A stretch of DNA of 64,000 nt. Source: Mesorhizobium australicum WSM2073 (GTDB lineage Bacteria; Pseudomonadota; Alphaproteobacteria; Rhizobiales; Rhizobiaceae). The notes under the pieces were generated by a model, which was not told the DNA's origin, ran no database searches, and saw nothing but the letters and a program-made list of their open reading frames with translations. The first letter of the stretch is position 1. Every line of letters begins with the position of its first letter. The translations under genes were made by a program, and so were the position numbers. Shown one piece after another: positions 23,369-32,589 of the stretch. The stretch covers positions 4,106,001 to 4,170,000 of the forward strand of contig NC_019973.1 of assembly GCF_000230995.2 (NCBI RefSeq), written 5' to 3'.

Positions 23369-24397
23369 CTATGAAGCCTTTGTTCCCGTCATGATTTCCG
23401 TGAATGCAAGCGACGTCCAGTGGTTTCTCACTAGCTTTTGCAAACAGGAAAATATGAGAACGTAGCCAAAATCAAGCCCTTGGATGATTTTATTAGTCTG
23501 CTCTACAACTTCCTTGTCCAGAATATCATTATGCATAGGGTGTATAATAGGTTGTCCACCGTGCACCAAAGAACTGCGGAAATCATAAAGATTTCGGAGT
23601 TTTTTCTTAACGACAGCGATACTCTTTGTTTCGAGTTCCAGAAAGATGCCAATCCTGTCCGTTAGAACTCGAAAGTTTTCTCCGACCTTGGTATCAAATA
23701 GAGTCTCAAGACAGTAGAATATCCAAACCACATTGGTAGGACTGTCAGACACTCTTGCCATATGCAAAAGCGCAAAGAATATGCGCTCTATAGGGTCTTT
23801 TGATACCTGCGTTGGCGACTTCCGTATATCGAAATACCATCGCCAAGTGTCATCTGGGCTCAATACGGATGGCAAAGCTAGCCCACCAGAGATGTCTTGC
23901 AGGTACGAAACCTCAAATATAGTACTCGTAAGGGATATTTCTTTATTAAGAATTTTTCCGTCTACGGACAATGATGAAACATATATATTAAGAGAAGACG
24001 GAGCAGATATATTGGCAATTAGAAATATATCATAAATGTAATTCTCAACAATAGAATCATGTAGTCTTTTATCATGGATTGATGTGACATTTATAGTAAT
24101 TATTACGGGATCGCGCGGGAACGGGTCTACGGAGCTTCTTAAATCAATTGTTCCGTTTGCTATTCCTTGCAAGGCAACAACAAGGTCTCGAAAGTGTTCG
24201 TACAGGGATTCGAAATCCGTCTCGATATCATAGAGCTCGTTTTCGAATTTCACGGTCTTATTTCTGAAAGAGATTTTCGCTATCGCCCAAAAATCCCTTA
24301 GGTTTACTTCTATTACTTCCCAGTTGGTGTCAGTGATTTCGCGCCCATATGTCCGCACCTCCAAAATGTATTGACTCTTTTTCGGCAAGATCGCCAT
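23369..24397 (-). CDS. HEPN-motif protein, ApeA-like (possible defence RNase)
   Basis: A 342-residue protein encoded in DNA visibly richer in A and T than its neighbours, with many rare codons for this genome. The N-terminal 200 residues are beta-rich and unrecognised. The C-terminal third is helical and contains FYCLETLFDT (228-237) and YDFRSSLVHGG, where R274 and H279 form the R-X4-H motif of HEPN nucleases. The spacing and the ETLF helix resemble the Apea-like HEPN group. HEPN proteins often cut RNA in abortive infection or toxin systems. No antitoxin partner is adjacent, so a single-gene defence role is inference. ATG 24395-24397 is the only likely start. Confidence 0.6.
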   Translation of the reverse strand: MAILPKKSQYILEVRTYGREITDTNWEVIEVNLRDFWAIAKISFRNKTVKFENELYDIETDFESLYEHFRDLVVALQGIANGTIDLRSSVDPFPRDPVIITINVTSIHDKRLHDSIVENYIYDIFLIANISAPSSLNIYVSSLSVDGKILNKEISLTSTIFEVSYLQDISGGLALPSVLSPDDTWRWYFDIRKSPTQVSKDPIERIFFALLHMARVSDSPTNVVWIFYCLETLFDTKVGENFRVLTDRIGIFLELETKSIAVVKKKLRNLYDFRSSLVHGGQPIIHPMHNDILDKEVVEQTNKIIQGLDFGYVLIFSCLQKLVRNHWTSLAFTEIMTGTKAS

Positions 24398-24449
24398 TTT
24401 CTCCCCGGTGGTTGGTCCAGTGTGGTAAGCATGTCCTAGTCAGAGGTTC

Positions 24450-24489
24450 AAAGCTAGGGAGTCGAGGGGTGACCTGGATCCCTAGCTTT
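24450..24489 (-). terminator. Long hairpin between the NCS1 permease and the HEPN gene
   Basis: AAAGCTAGGGA (24450-24460) and TCCCTAGCTTT (24479-24489) form a perfect 11-pair stem around an 18-base loop. It lies 16 bases beyond the permease stop and probably ends that transcript before the HEPN gene. T residues follow the stem in both directions, weakly. Confidence 0.6.
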
Positions 24490-24505
24490 TATCTAACCTC
24501 CTTGG

Positions 24506-25963
24506 TCAAGCTTTCGCCACCTTGGCGCTGGCTCCCACGGCCGCAGTGCGCAGCACGTAGTAGATGACCCCGGCAATCGCCACGCCGAAGAACCAGCCAT
24601 AGACGCCCCACCAGGACGGCAGCCAGTTGGTGAAGTTGGGCAGGATCGACGAGAAGATGGCGCCAATGCCGGCGGCGATGAACGCATTGACGTGCCAGCC
24701 ACCCTGGAAGCGGAACTCGCCGTCCTCGCGATACAGCGCCTCGACGTCGACTTCACCTTTGCGGATCAAATAGTAATCGACCATCATCACGCCGAAGATC
24801 GGCCCCATCGTCGCGCCGATGATGTTGACAAAGGAAGCGGCACTGCCTTCCCACGGTGCGAAGGGATAGAGCACCAGCGCGATGACGGCCGCGATGTAGC
24901 CGCCTTTCTTGAAGTCGATCTGGCGGGGAAAGACATTGGAAAAGTCGAAGGCCGGCGAGACGAAGTTGGCCACGACATTGATGCCGAGCGTCGCCACCGC
25001 GAAGGTAAGGGCGGCAAGGGCGGCCAGGAACCAGCTGTCGAACTTGGCCGAGATCTGGTCGGGGTGCAGCAGCACCTCATGGTAGACGTCGTAGGCGGCG
25101 ATGGTGGTGACGCCGGCGACCAGCGAGAACAGGATCAGGTTGATCGGCAGGCCCCAGATGTTGCCCTTGCGCAGCGATGCCTGGTCGGGGGCATAACGGG
25201 CGAAATCGCAGAAGTTTAGATAGAGCGCCGAGAAGTACGTCACCCAGATCGCCGCCACGGCAAACAGTGCGGTCCAAGACCCTGGAGTACCAGGGACGCC
25301 CGCATCCTTGGTCTTTTCCAGCAGTACATCCATTGGGATATCGCTGGTGAAAGCGAAGGTTCCTGATTTGACGCAGAGATAGATGGCCAGGATCAGCATC
25401 ATCACCCAGACCGCCGGGCCGGCCCAGTCCTGGAAGCGGCGCACCGTTTCCATACCGCGCTGGATGATCAGCAGTTGCAGTGCCCATATGATCACGAAGC
25501 AGATCACCTCCAGGCCGGAATGGCCAAGGAAATGGGTATTGGCGTTGAAATCGGCGAACCATTGCGAGCGGATCAGCAATGCGACGATGGCGCCTGAGGC
25601 GGCCGCTGTCTGCGCGCCGTACCAGAAGCAGGCGACGATGGCGCGCACCAGTGCCGGAATGTTGGCGCCCCAGATGCCGAAGGAGGCGCGGGCGAGCACG
25701 GGGTAGGGCACACCGGTCTTCACACCGGCATAACCGACCATGTTCATCAATGCGTAGATGATCAGCGAACCGATGCCGATGGCGATGATGAAATTGACGA
25801 AGCCGCCACAGAACAGAAACAGGCTGGCGGCGAGGTAGTAGCCCCACAGGCTATGGACGTCCGACGTCCAGACGTTGAAGATCGAGAACGGTCCCCAGTT
25901 TCGAACCTTGGCAGGAGCGAGGTCTTCATTATACAGGTCAGGCGATGCGCCTTGTATCGTCAT
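24506..25963 (-). CDS. NCS1-family nucleobase/hydantoin permease
   Basis: A 485-residue transporter with about twelve hydrophobic helices. N-terminal residues NEDLAPAKVRNWGPFSIFNVW match the NCS1 family, which imports cytosine, uracil, allantoin or hydantoins with cations. ARASFGIWGANIPALVRAIV and YNFCDFARYAP-like segments (here LNFCDFARYAP) are also typical. The exact substrate cannot be read from the sequence. The ATG at 25961-25963 has AAGGGGA upstream. A LysR gene lies upstream on the same strand but 252 bases away, so a separate promoter is likely. Confidence 0.88.
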   Translation of the reverse strand: MTIQGASPDLYNEDLAPAKVRNWGPFSIFNVWTSDVHSLWGYYLAASLFLFCGGFVNFIIAIGIGSLIIYALMNMVGYAGVKTGVPYPVLARASFGIWGANIPALVRAIVACFWYGAQTAAASGAIVALLIRSQWFADFNANTHFLGHSGLEVICFVIIWALQLLIIQRGMETVRRFQDWAGPAVWVMMLILAIYLCVKSGTFAFTSDIPMDVLLEKTKDAGVPGTPGSWTALFAVAAIWVTYFSALYLNFCDFARYAPDQASLRKGNIWGLPINLILFSLVAGVTTIAAYDVYHEVLLHPDQISAKFDSWFLAALAALTFAVATLGINVVANFVSPAFDFSNVFPRQIDFKKGGYIAAVIALVLYPFAPWEGSAASFVNIIGATMGPIFGVMMVDYYLIRKGEVDVEALYREDGEFRFQGGWHVNAFIAAGIGAIFSSILPNFTNWLPSWWGVYGWFFGVAIAGVIYYVLRTAAVGASAKVAKA

Positions 25964-26215
25964 TGCAATGTCCCCTTCTTGCAGCACGCGCCCTCACGCG
26001 TTGACCGCAGAGGTTACGCCTGACGTAGGGGAACCGGCAAGCAATCGATTTGCCGGCTTTGGCCTTAAAGATATTCAATGCGAACCGCGATTATCGAGAG
26101 CCCGTGATGGTGAGCCGCTTTTGAAACAGGCCTGCCTGTCGATTCGAATTCTCGATCCACGGCTTCCAAGCTGGACAAACCCGCGTTCCCGACGCCTATC
26201 GGCAAGCAAGGCTGC

Positions 26216-27118
26216 CTAGCCGATGGCCATCACCCGCTTGTGGTCCTCGACTTCGGAAAGCAGCCAATCCTGAAACAGGCCCGTACCCGGCTTGTTGCCG
26301 ATGCTGCGGCGCTGATGCAGGTAGATGCCGGCCGGGTAGGTATGGCGGGCGCTGAACGGGGCGACCAATTTGCCCTGCTGCAGCAGATCCTGGGCCATCA
26401 TCGTGTCGGCGAGCGCTATTCCAGCGCCATTGATCGCCTCGCGCATGATCAGCGTACAATCATCCAGCGTCGTGCTGGATTTCGGCGTCGTGTCCAACAC
26501 GCCTTCCTGCTCCAGCCAGCGCTTCCATCGCATGGTCTCGCATTCGTGAATCAGGTGGTGGTTGACCAAGTCGGCGGGCGATCGCAGCGGCATCGGCCCT
26601 TCAAGCAGCGAGGGCGCACAGACCGGCGTCAGGACCAGCGGGATCAGCAGCGTCAGAGCCGGGCCGGCCTTGTAGACGAACTCGTCGACGATGGCCAAAT
26701 CGAAATTGGCCCGCTTGCCCGATGTCGAGATCTCCAGATCCACGGACGGATGCCGCCGGCGAAAATTCGGTAGCCGGTCCGCCAGCCAAAGGTTCAGGAC
26801 AGCAGGGACGCACAAAACCCGGACACGCTGGGTCCTGCCGTGGCTTGGGGCCTCGGCGAGACTGACATCATCGGTGGCCCGCCAGATGGCTTCGAATGCT
26901 TCGGAGAGGCTGCGTGCGTAATAAGAGCCCCGAATGGTCGGCGTTATCTGCCGAAAGCCGCGCTCGAACAGCTCCTGGCCGAGATTCCGTTCGAGTGCGC
27001 GGATGTGACGGCTGATAGCCGAGGGTGTCAGATGCAGCTCTTCGGCTGCGTCCTTGACGCTGCCGAGACGGGCGGCGGCCTCGAAAGCGCGCATGCCATT
27101 GAGTGAGGGTAGGGCCAT
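26216..27118 (-). CDS. LysR-family transcriptional regulator (GcvA-like)
   Basis: A 300-residue regulator starting MALPSLNGMRAFEAAARLGS. Its winged helix (about 4-65) contains LHLTPSAISRHIRALE, and residues about 95-295 form the periplasmic-binding-protein-like effector domain. It is divergent from the M17 aminopeptidase/Dpp operon, and an inverted repeat lies 28-51 bases before its start. The likely role is control of peptide uptake and breakdown; the effector is unknown. ATG 27116-27118 is the family start. Confidence 0.9.
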   Translation of the reverse strand: MALPSLNGMRAFEAAARLGSVKDAAEELHLTPSAISRHIRALERNLGQELFERGFRQITPTIRGSYYARSLSEAFEAIWRATDDVSLAEAPSHGRTQRVRVLCVPAVLNLWLADRLPNFRRRHPSVDLEISTSGKRANFDLAIVDEFVYKAGPALTLLIPLVLTPVCAPSLLEGPMPLRSPADLVNHHLIHECETMRWKRWLEQEGVLDTTPKSSTTLDDCTLIMREAINGAGIALADTMMAQDLLQQGKLVAPFSARHTYPAGIYLHQRRSIGNKPGTGLFQDWLLSEVEDHKRVMAIG

Positions 27119-27145
27119 CGGCCGATCATGAATTGCCAGTTGAGT

Positions 27146-27169
27146 TTTTGTCAATCGATATGGACAAAA
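27146..27169. promoter_or_regulatory. Inverted repeat, candidate LysR operator
   Basis: TTTTGTC (27146-27152) and GACAAAA (27163-27169) are perfect 7-base inverted arms with a 10-base spacer. They lie between the LysR gene and the divergent aminopeptidase operon, close to the regulator start. LysR-type sites are often partly dyadic with similar spacing. The link is inference. Confidence 0.5.
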
Positions 27170-27376
27170 TTGGCGTTTGATCGCCTGACCCGTTCGGGGA
27201 TACCCAAGAGGCAAGAGCAATTAAGTCGTCTCAAGAACGACAATTTGGGGACTTCGGCACGATCCAACCAGAGGTGACGGCCGGTTTGACCGGTTTCCAC
27301 CGGTGGCGGGAGAAGCCTTGCGCAAACTGCAAGCCGCGCCTGGGCCAAAGCCCCGCAAAGAGGAGAACGCCTACCT

Positions 27377-28891
27377 ATGCCTCAATCGCCAGTGCCGGTC
27401 TTTGAAACGGCGGACGAGATTTCCGCGGGAACCTCCGTCGTCGTGATCTTGCAGGCCGCTCAAACCGGCTTTGGCCCGCGGGCAACGGCCCTGGACACCG
27501 AAACGGGCGGGATCCTCTCCCGGGCCTGTGCGGATGCGGCTGCCTTGGCTCAATCCGGCGCCTGTATCGATGTCATCGCCCCCCAGGCGGTATCGGCGCG
27601 GCGCGTGATTGTCCTGGCCATGGGCAAGGCCGGGGCCGTCACCGCACTCTCCTTGGCGCGTGCCGGCGGCCTGCTTGCCGCGCATCTGGAGGGCAAAGGG
27701 GAATGCGCGGCCACCCTGGTCCTGGACCCCATTGCCGGCATAAGTCTGCCGGGAGCGGAAATCCTGGCAAGAGTCGCGCTTGGCATGCGGCTGCGGCGCT
27801 ATCGTTTCGACATGCGCAACCGGCGCCAAGGGGCGGGGGCCGATCGGACCCTGCGGGTGCAACTGGTCGGGGCCGGCGGTCCGGAGCTGAATTCAGCATT
27901 GGCGCGGATCAATGCCATCGCGGATGGCGTCGAATATGCGCGCACACTGGTCAACCTGCCGCCGAACCATCTCCATCCCGACAATTTCCACGATCACCTG
28001 GAGCCTCTGCGCGAAGCCGGCATCGACGTCGAGATACTCGATACGGTGAAGCTCAGGGAATTCGGCATGAACGCGATCCTGGCCGTGGGTGCGGGTTCGG
28101 TGCGGCCGCCACGGGTCGCCGTCCTGCGCTATCGCGGCAAGGGCGCCCCCGCGCAGCCGCTGGCGTTCGTCGGCAAGGGTGTCTGTTTTGATTCCGGCGG
28201 TCTCTGCATAAAGCGCGGCGAGCAGATGTTCGATATGAAGGCCGACATGGGCGGTGCGGCCGCCGTGGTCGGCCTGCTGATCGCCCTGGCCCGGCAAGGC
28301 AGCCCGGTGCACGCCGTCGGTGTGCTCGGCATTGCCGAGAACATGCCGTCAGGCACCGCGCTCAAGCCGCGCGACATCATCACGACAGCGTCCGGGCAAA
28401 CCGTGGAAGTGTTCGACACGGATGCGGAAGGCCGCCTGATCCTGGCCGACTGCCTCTATTATGCCGCTTCGCGCTTCAATCCGTCGGTGATCGTCGACCT
28501 CGCCACCTTGACCTATTCGGTGATGCGCGGTCTTGGATCGGTATTCGCCGGTCTCTTCAGCACCGACGATGCCATCGCCTCGCGGATGATCACGGCCGGA
28601 GAAATAGTCGGCGAGCGGTTCTGGCAGCTGCCGCTCGACCGGGCTTATGACGAGGGCCTGCAATCGCCGTTCGCGGACCTGCGACATCACGCCAAGGACA
28701 TGGAAGACGGCGATGCTCCTTACGCGGCGGCGTTCCTGCGACACTTCACGGAAGACCGCCCCTGGGTGCATCTCGACATCGCCGGCAAGGAACTGACCGA
28801 GAAGGATCAGCCCCTGGGCCGGGAAGGCGCTACCGCATTCGGCGTGCAGATGCTGGAAGAATGGGTTCGCGCCAGCCGAGTTGCAAACTAG
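27377..28891 (+). CDS. M17 family leucyl aminopeptidase
   Basis: A 504-residue two-metal aminopeptidase. The C-terminal catalytic domain has GKGVCFDSGGLCIK, FDMKADMGGAAAV and the family signature DTDAEGRL (residues 347-354; the first residue is usually Asn). The Lys, Asp and Glu metal ligands and the catalytic Arg353 are present. The N-terminal 170 residues form the variable domain. It would release N-terminal residues from imported peptides. It heads the peptide-use operon, followed after 39 bases by the proline iminopeptidase. Confidence 0.92.
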   Translation: MPQSPVPVFETADEISAGTSVVVILQAAQTGFGPRATALDTETGGILSRACADAAALAQSGACIDVIAPQAVSARRVIVLAMGKAGAVTALSLARAGGLLAAHLEGKGECAATLVLDPIAGISLPGAEILARVALGMRLRRYRFDMRNRRQGAGADRTLRVQLVGAGGPELNSALARINAIADGVEYARTLVNLPPNHLHPDNFHDHLEPLREAGIDVEILDTVKLREFGMNAILAVGAGSVRPPRVAVLRYRGKGAPAQPLAFVGKGVCFDSGGLCIKRGEQMFDMKADMGGAAAVVGLLIALARQGSPVHAVGVLGIAENMPSGTALKPRDIITTASGQTVEVFDTDAEGRLILADCLYYAASRFNPSVIVDLATLTYSVMRGLGSVFAGLFSTDDAIASRMITAGEIVGERFWQLPLDRAYDEGLQSPFADLRHHAKDMEDGDAPYAAAFLRHFTEDRPWVHLDIAGKELTEKDQPLGREGATAFGVQMLEEWVRASRVAN

Positions 28892-28930
28892 GTGACCAGC
28901 GGCATGCCTTCAAACATTCAGGAGATCGGG

Positions 28931-29836
28931 ATGTCATCGGAGATCGTCACCGGGGAGGGACGTGCCGGCTTCGGCGGCTACGAAACCTGGTATCGCGTCA
29001 GCGGTAACCTCGATGCCGACAAGGCTCCGATCGTCATTTTGCATGGCGGGCCGGGCGCCGCCCACAATTACGTCGATGCCTACAAGCTTCTTGCCCGAAG
29101 AGGCCGCGCCGTCATCCACTACGACCAACTGGGCTGCGGTAACTCCACCTTGCTGCCGGACAAAGGCGCCGATTTCTGGACACCCAGGCTGTTCATCGAC
29201 GAGCTTGAAAACCTTGTCGACCATCTCGGCATCCGCGGCGGCTTCCACGTGCTCGGACAGAGCTGGGGCGGCATGTTGGGCGCCGAGTATGGGGTGACGC
29301 GGCCGAAGGGCCTGAAGTCGCTGACCATCGCCAACTCGCCGGCGTCCATGAAGCTCTGGGTAGAGGAGGCCAACCGGCTGCGCGCCGACCTGCCCATGGA
29401 CGTACAGGAGACGCTGACCCGGCACGAACAGGCTGGCACGACGGATCATCCGGACTACCAGCAAGCGACGATGGTGTTCTACGAGCGGCATGTCTGCCGG
29501 ATCGTTCCGTTCCCGGCCGAAGTGACCGAGACCTTCGCCCAGGTCGTGCGCAATCCGACCGTTTACAACGTCATGAACGGGCCGAACGAGTTCCATGTCA
29601 TCGGTACGCTGAAGAACTGGAGCATCATCGATCAGCTGCCCGCCGTCGATGTTCCGACGCTGATCATTTCCGGCCGTTACGACGAAGCCACGCCCGCGAC
29701 CGTGCAGCCGTTCAAGGACGGCATCGAGGGATCGCGCTGGCAGGTATTCGAGCATTCCAGCCATATGCCGCATGTCGAAGAGCAGGATCTATGCATGCGG
29801 GTGGTGGGAGACTTCCTGGACGACAACGACAACTGA
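28931..29836 (+). CDS. Proline iminopeptidase-like alpha/beta hydrolase (S33)
   Basis: A 301-residue peptidase with the oxyanion-hole motif HGGPG (38-42), the nucleophile elbow GQSWGG with Ser111, and Asp in SGRYDEATP plus His in SSHMPHVEE as the rest of the triad. S33 enzymes of this type remove N-terminal proline, or cleave other short peptides or amides. GGAG at 28921-28924 supports the ATG at 28931 over earlier in-frame starts. It is in the operon with the M17 aminopeptidase and the Dpp transporter. Confidence 0.9.
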   Translation: MSSEIVTGEGRAGFGGYETWYRVSGNLDADKAPIVILHGGPGAAHNYVDAYKLLARRGRAVIHYDQLGCGNSTLLPDKGADFWTPRLFIDELENLVDHLGIRGGFHVLGQSWGGMLGAEYGVTRPKGLKSLTIANSPASMKLWVEEANRLRADLPMDVQETLTRHEQAGTTDHPDYQQATMVFYERHVCRIVPFPAEVTETFAQVVRNPTVYNVMNGPNEFHVIGTLKNWSIIDQLPAVDVPTLIISGRYDEATPATVQPFKDGIEGSRWQVFEHSSHMPHVEEQDLCMRVVGDFLDDNDN

Positions 29837-29854
29837 AAAAAGGGGAACTGCGAC

Positions 29855-31516
29855 ATGAAGAAACTGCTCTTGGCGGCGTCAGCCGCGGCATTGCTGGCCG
29901 GCTCGTGGCTGGCTCCGGCACAGGCCGAATACCTCAAGGAACATCGCGGCGGCACTATTCGCCTGCTGGCCCGCTCGGCCGCCGGAACGCTCGATCCGCA
30001 CATCAATTACACCGACCAGGGCTGGCAGATGTATCAGCCGATCTATGACGGCCTGGTCGCCTTCCGCAAGGCCGAGGGCATGGACGGCTTCACCATCGTC
30101 CCCGATCTGGCCGAGGCGCTGCCCGAGGTGACCAATGACGGCAAGACCTTCACCTTCAAACTGCGCAAGGGCGTCAAGTTCTCCGACGGCAAGGATCTCG
30201 GCGTGAAGGACGTCGTTGCTTCCTTCCAGCGCATCTTCAAGGTCTCCGGACCGACCTCCGGCACCTTCTATGCCGGCATCGTCGGCGCCGACAAATGCCT
30301 TGCCGAAACCAAGAGCTGCACGCTGGAAGGCGGCGTTGTCGGCGACGAAGCGGCAGGCACCATTACGTTGAATCTCACCAAGCCGGACGCCGAGATCCTC
30401 TACAAGCTTGCGTTGCCGCATGCCGTGGTCCTGCCGGCGGACACGCCTGCGGAAGACATGGGCTCCAAGCCCATCCCCAGCACCGGCGCCTACATGATCT
30501 CCGCCTTCGATCCCAACAAGGGCATGACGGTGACCCGCAACCCCAATTTCAAGCAATGGAGCGAGGACGCCCAGCCGGACGGCTATCCTGATGTCGTCCA
30601 GTATGATTTCGGCCTCTCCGAGGAAGCTGCCGTCACCGCGATCCAGAACGGGGAAGCCGACTGGATGTTCGACGCGCTGCCCAGCGATCGTCTCGGCGAA
30701 CTTGGTACCAAGGCCATGGACCAGTTGCATATCTCGCCGCTCTCCGCCTGGTGGTATGCGCCGCTCAACAACCGGCTGGCGCCGTTCGACAATGAAAAGG
30801 CGCGCCAGGCCGTTGCCTACGCGGTCGACCGCAACACTCTGGTCAAGCTGTTCGGCGGCAAGGTGCTGGCCTCGCCGGTGTGTCAGGTCCTGCCTCCTGA
30901 TTTCCCCGGCCACGAAGACTACTGCCCCTTCACCAAGAACCCCGGCGCCAAGTGGTCGGCGCCTGACCTCGACAAGGCAAAGCAGCTCGTCGAGGAATCG
31001 GGCACCAAGGGCCAGAAGGTGACCATCATCGTCGAGGACACGGCCATTTCCCGCTCCATCGGCGTCTATCTGCAGAGCGTGCTGACCACCATCGGCTATG
31101 TCGCCGACGTCAAGCCGATCTCGTCGAACATCCAGTTCACCTACATCCAGAACACCAACAACAAAGTGCAGATGTCCGTTACCCAATGGTACAAGGACTA
31201 TCCCGCGGCTTCGGACTTCCTGAACATCCTGTTCAGCTGCGCATCTTTCCGTGAAGGTTCGGACGCTTCGATCAACATCGCCGGCTTCTGCGACAAGGAT
31301 ATCGACGCCAAAATGCAGAAGGCATTGGACCTCGGTGTGACCGACCAGAAAGCCGCCGACAAAATGTGGGCCGAAATCGACAGGCAAGTCACGGACAAGG
31401 CACCGGCCGTCGGCCTCTTTACGCCGAAGCGGCTTGACTTCGTCAGCAAGCGCGTGGGCAATTTCAAGTTCAACCGGCAGTTCAACTGGATGATCACCCA
31501 GTCGTGGGTACAGTAA
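29855..31516 (+). CDS. Peptide ABC transporter substrate-binding protein (DppA-like)
   Basis: A 553-residue periplasmic protein with a signal peptide (MKKLLLAASAAALLAGSWLA, cleavage after AQA at about 24) and an SBP_bac_5 fold (IRLLARSAAGTLDPHINYTD, KTFTFKLRKGVKFSDGK). It captures oligopeptides or related cargo for the DppBCDF machinery encoded downstream. It follows the proline iminopeptidase by 18 bases. The stop lies within the first copy of a 17-base tandem repeat. Confidence 0.92.
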   Translation: MKKLLLAASAAALLAGSWLAPAQAEYLKEHRGGTIRLLARSAAGTLDPHINYTDQGWQMYQPIYDGLVAFRKAEGMDGFTIVPDLAEALPEVTNDGKTFTFKLRKGVKFSDGKDLGVKDVVASFQRIFKVSGPTSGTFYAGIVGADKCLAETKSCTLEGGVVGDEAAGTITLNLTKPDAEILYKLALPHAVVLPADTPAEDMGSKPIPSTGAYMISAFDPNKGMTVTRNPNFKQWSEDAQPDGYPDVVQYDFGLSEEAAVTAIQNGEADWMFDALPSDRLGELGTKAMDQLHISPLSAWWYAPLNNRLAPFDNEKARQAVAYAVDRNTLVKLFGGKVLASPVCQVLPPDFPGHEDYCPFTKNPGAKWSAPDLDKAKQLVEESGTKGQKVTIIVEDTAISRSIGVYLQSVLTTIGYVADVKPISSNIQFTYIQNTNNKVQMSVTQWYKDYPAASDFLNILFSCASFREGSDASINIAGFCDKDIDAKMQKALDLGVTDQKAADKMWAEIDRQVTDKAPAVGLFTPKRLDFVSKRVGNFKFNRQFNWMITQSWVQ

Positions 31517-31551
31517 TGGCCTGGGTACAGTAATGGCCTGGATGCAGTAAC
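31505..31551 (+). repeat. Tandem 17-base repeat at the dppA stop
   Basis: The unit TGGGTACAGTAATGGCC occurs at 31505-31521 and 31522-31538, followed by a diverged partial copy to 31551. Each copy carries the TAA used as the dppA stop. The repeat separates the binding-protein gene from the permease gene and looks like replication-slippage duplication of the gene's last codons. Confidence 0.85.
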
Positions 31552-31572
31552 GAACCGCGGAGGGGCACGTCC

Positions 31573-32589
31573 GTGTCGTACCAAGTCGCTGCCGTGCCGC
31601 GCAAAACACGAGGGCCCTGGGCCGTCGCGTTTGCGAAGCTGGCAAGAAACAGGGCCGCCATGGCGTCCCTGGCCGTGTTCCTCGTCATCGTCCTTGCCTG
31701 TCTCAGTGCGCCTCTCTACGCGAAATGGGCAGGTACAGACCCCTTCGCCTCGACGCTCGACGCCGTCATCCAGATCGACGGCGCCGATGTTCCGGTGATG
31801 GAACAATCGACAGAGGGGCTCGGGCTTGGCTACACGCCGCTCGGCCCGACCTGGCGGGTCGGCAACTATTTCCTCGGTGCCGACAGCCAAGGGCGCGATG
31901 TCATGGCCCGGATGCTCTATGGCGGGCTGAGCTCGCTGCTGATCTCCGGGGCCGCGACCATCTTCACGCTGGTCCTCGGCACGGCGGCGGGATTGATCGC
32001 GGGGTATTTCGGCGGCGTTACCGACACGGTTCTGTCGCGCTTGCTGGATGTGCTCTGGGCATTTCCGATCTATCTCCTGGCGATTTCGCTTTCCATCGTC
32101 ACAATTTCGCAGGGCATCTCGATCGGACCGATCGAGATCGAGTCCGGCAGCCTGTGGTTGCCGGTCATCATCATCGGTATCGTCTATATACCCTATGTGG
32201 CGCGTCCGATCCGGGGGCAGGTTCTGTCGCTGCGGCACAGCGAGTTCGTGCTGGCCGCGATCAATCTGGGCGTACCGGGATGGCGAATATTGTGGCGCGA
32301 CATCCTGCCCAACATCACCACCACCCTCATCGTGTTCATACCGCTGATGATGGCGCTGAACATGCTTACCGAATCGGCGCTCTCCTTCCTCTCGATTGGC
32401 GTCCAGCCGCCCGCGGCGAGCTGGGGAACCATCATCCAGGACGGGCAGGCGCTGCTTTACACCAGGCCACTCGTGGCGCTGGTGCCAGGCCTGGCGATCG
32501 CGATTTCGGTCATGACCCTCAATGTCTTCGGCGACGGCCTGCGCGACGCGCTCGACCCGCGCTCGAAGGTTCGGCTGGGGCGCGACTGA
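31573..32589 (+). CDS. Peptide ABC transporter permease (DppC-like)
   Basis: A 338-residue permease with an N-terminal anchor helix and about five more helices. The coupling-loop motif of BPD_transp_1 is present (NLGVPGWRILWRDILPN), and the domain begins near DSQGRDVMARMLYG. It has an insert after the first helix, as OppC/DppC proteins often do. The start is GTG 31573, supported by GGAGGGG 7 bases upstream. The stop shares one base with the next gene's ATG (TGATG). Confidence 0.9.
   Translation: MSYQVAAVPRKTRGPWAVAFAKLARNRAAMASLAVFLVIVLACLSAPLYAKWAGTDPFASTLDAVIQIDGADVPVMEQSTEGLGLGYTPLGPTWRVGNYFLGADSQGRDVMARMLYGGLSSLLISGAATIFTLVLGTAAGLIAGYFGGVTDTVLSRLLDVLWAFPIYLLAISLSIVTISQGISIGPIEIESGSLWLPVIIIGIVYIPYVARPIRGQVLSLRHSEFVLAAINLGVPGWRILWRDILPNITTTLIVFIPLMMALNMLTESALSFLSIGVQPPAASWGTIIQDGQALLYTRPLVALVPGLAIAISVMTLNVFGDGLRDALDPRSKVRLGRD

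Noticed and set aside
31505..31551. CRISPR array
   Set aside because: The 17-base units are contiguous with no spacers and no cas genes are in the window.
29879..31645. 588-codon minus-strand frame opposite dppA
   Set aside because: Shadow of the DppA-like gene; it lacks a plausible start and crosses into the next gene.
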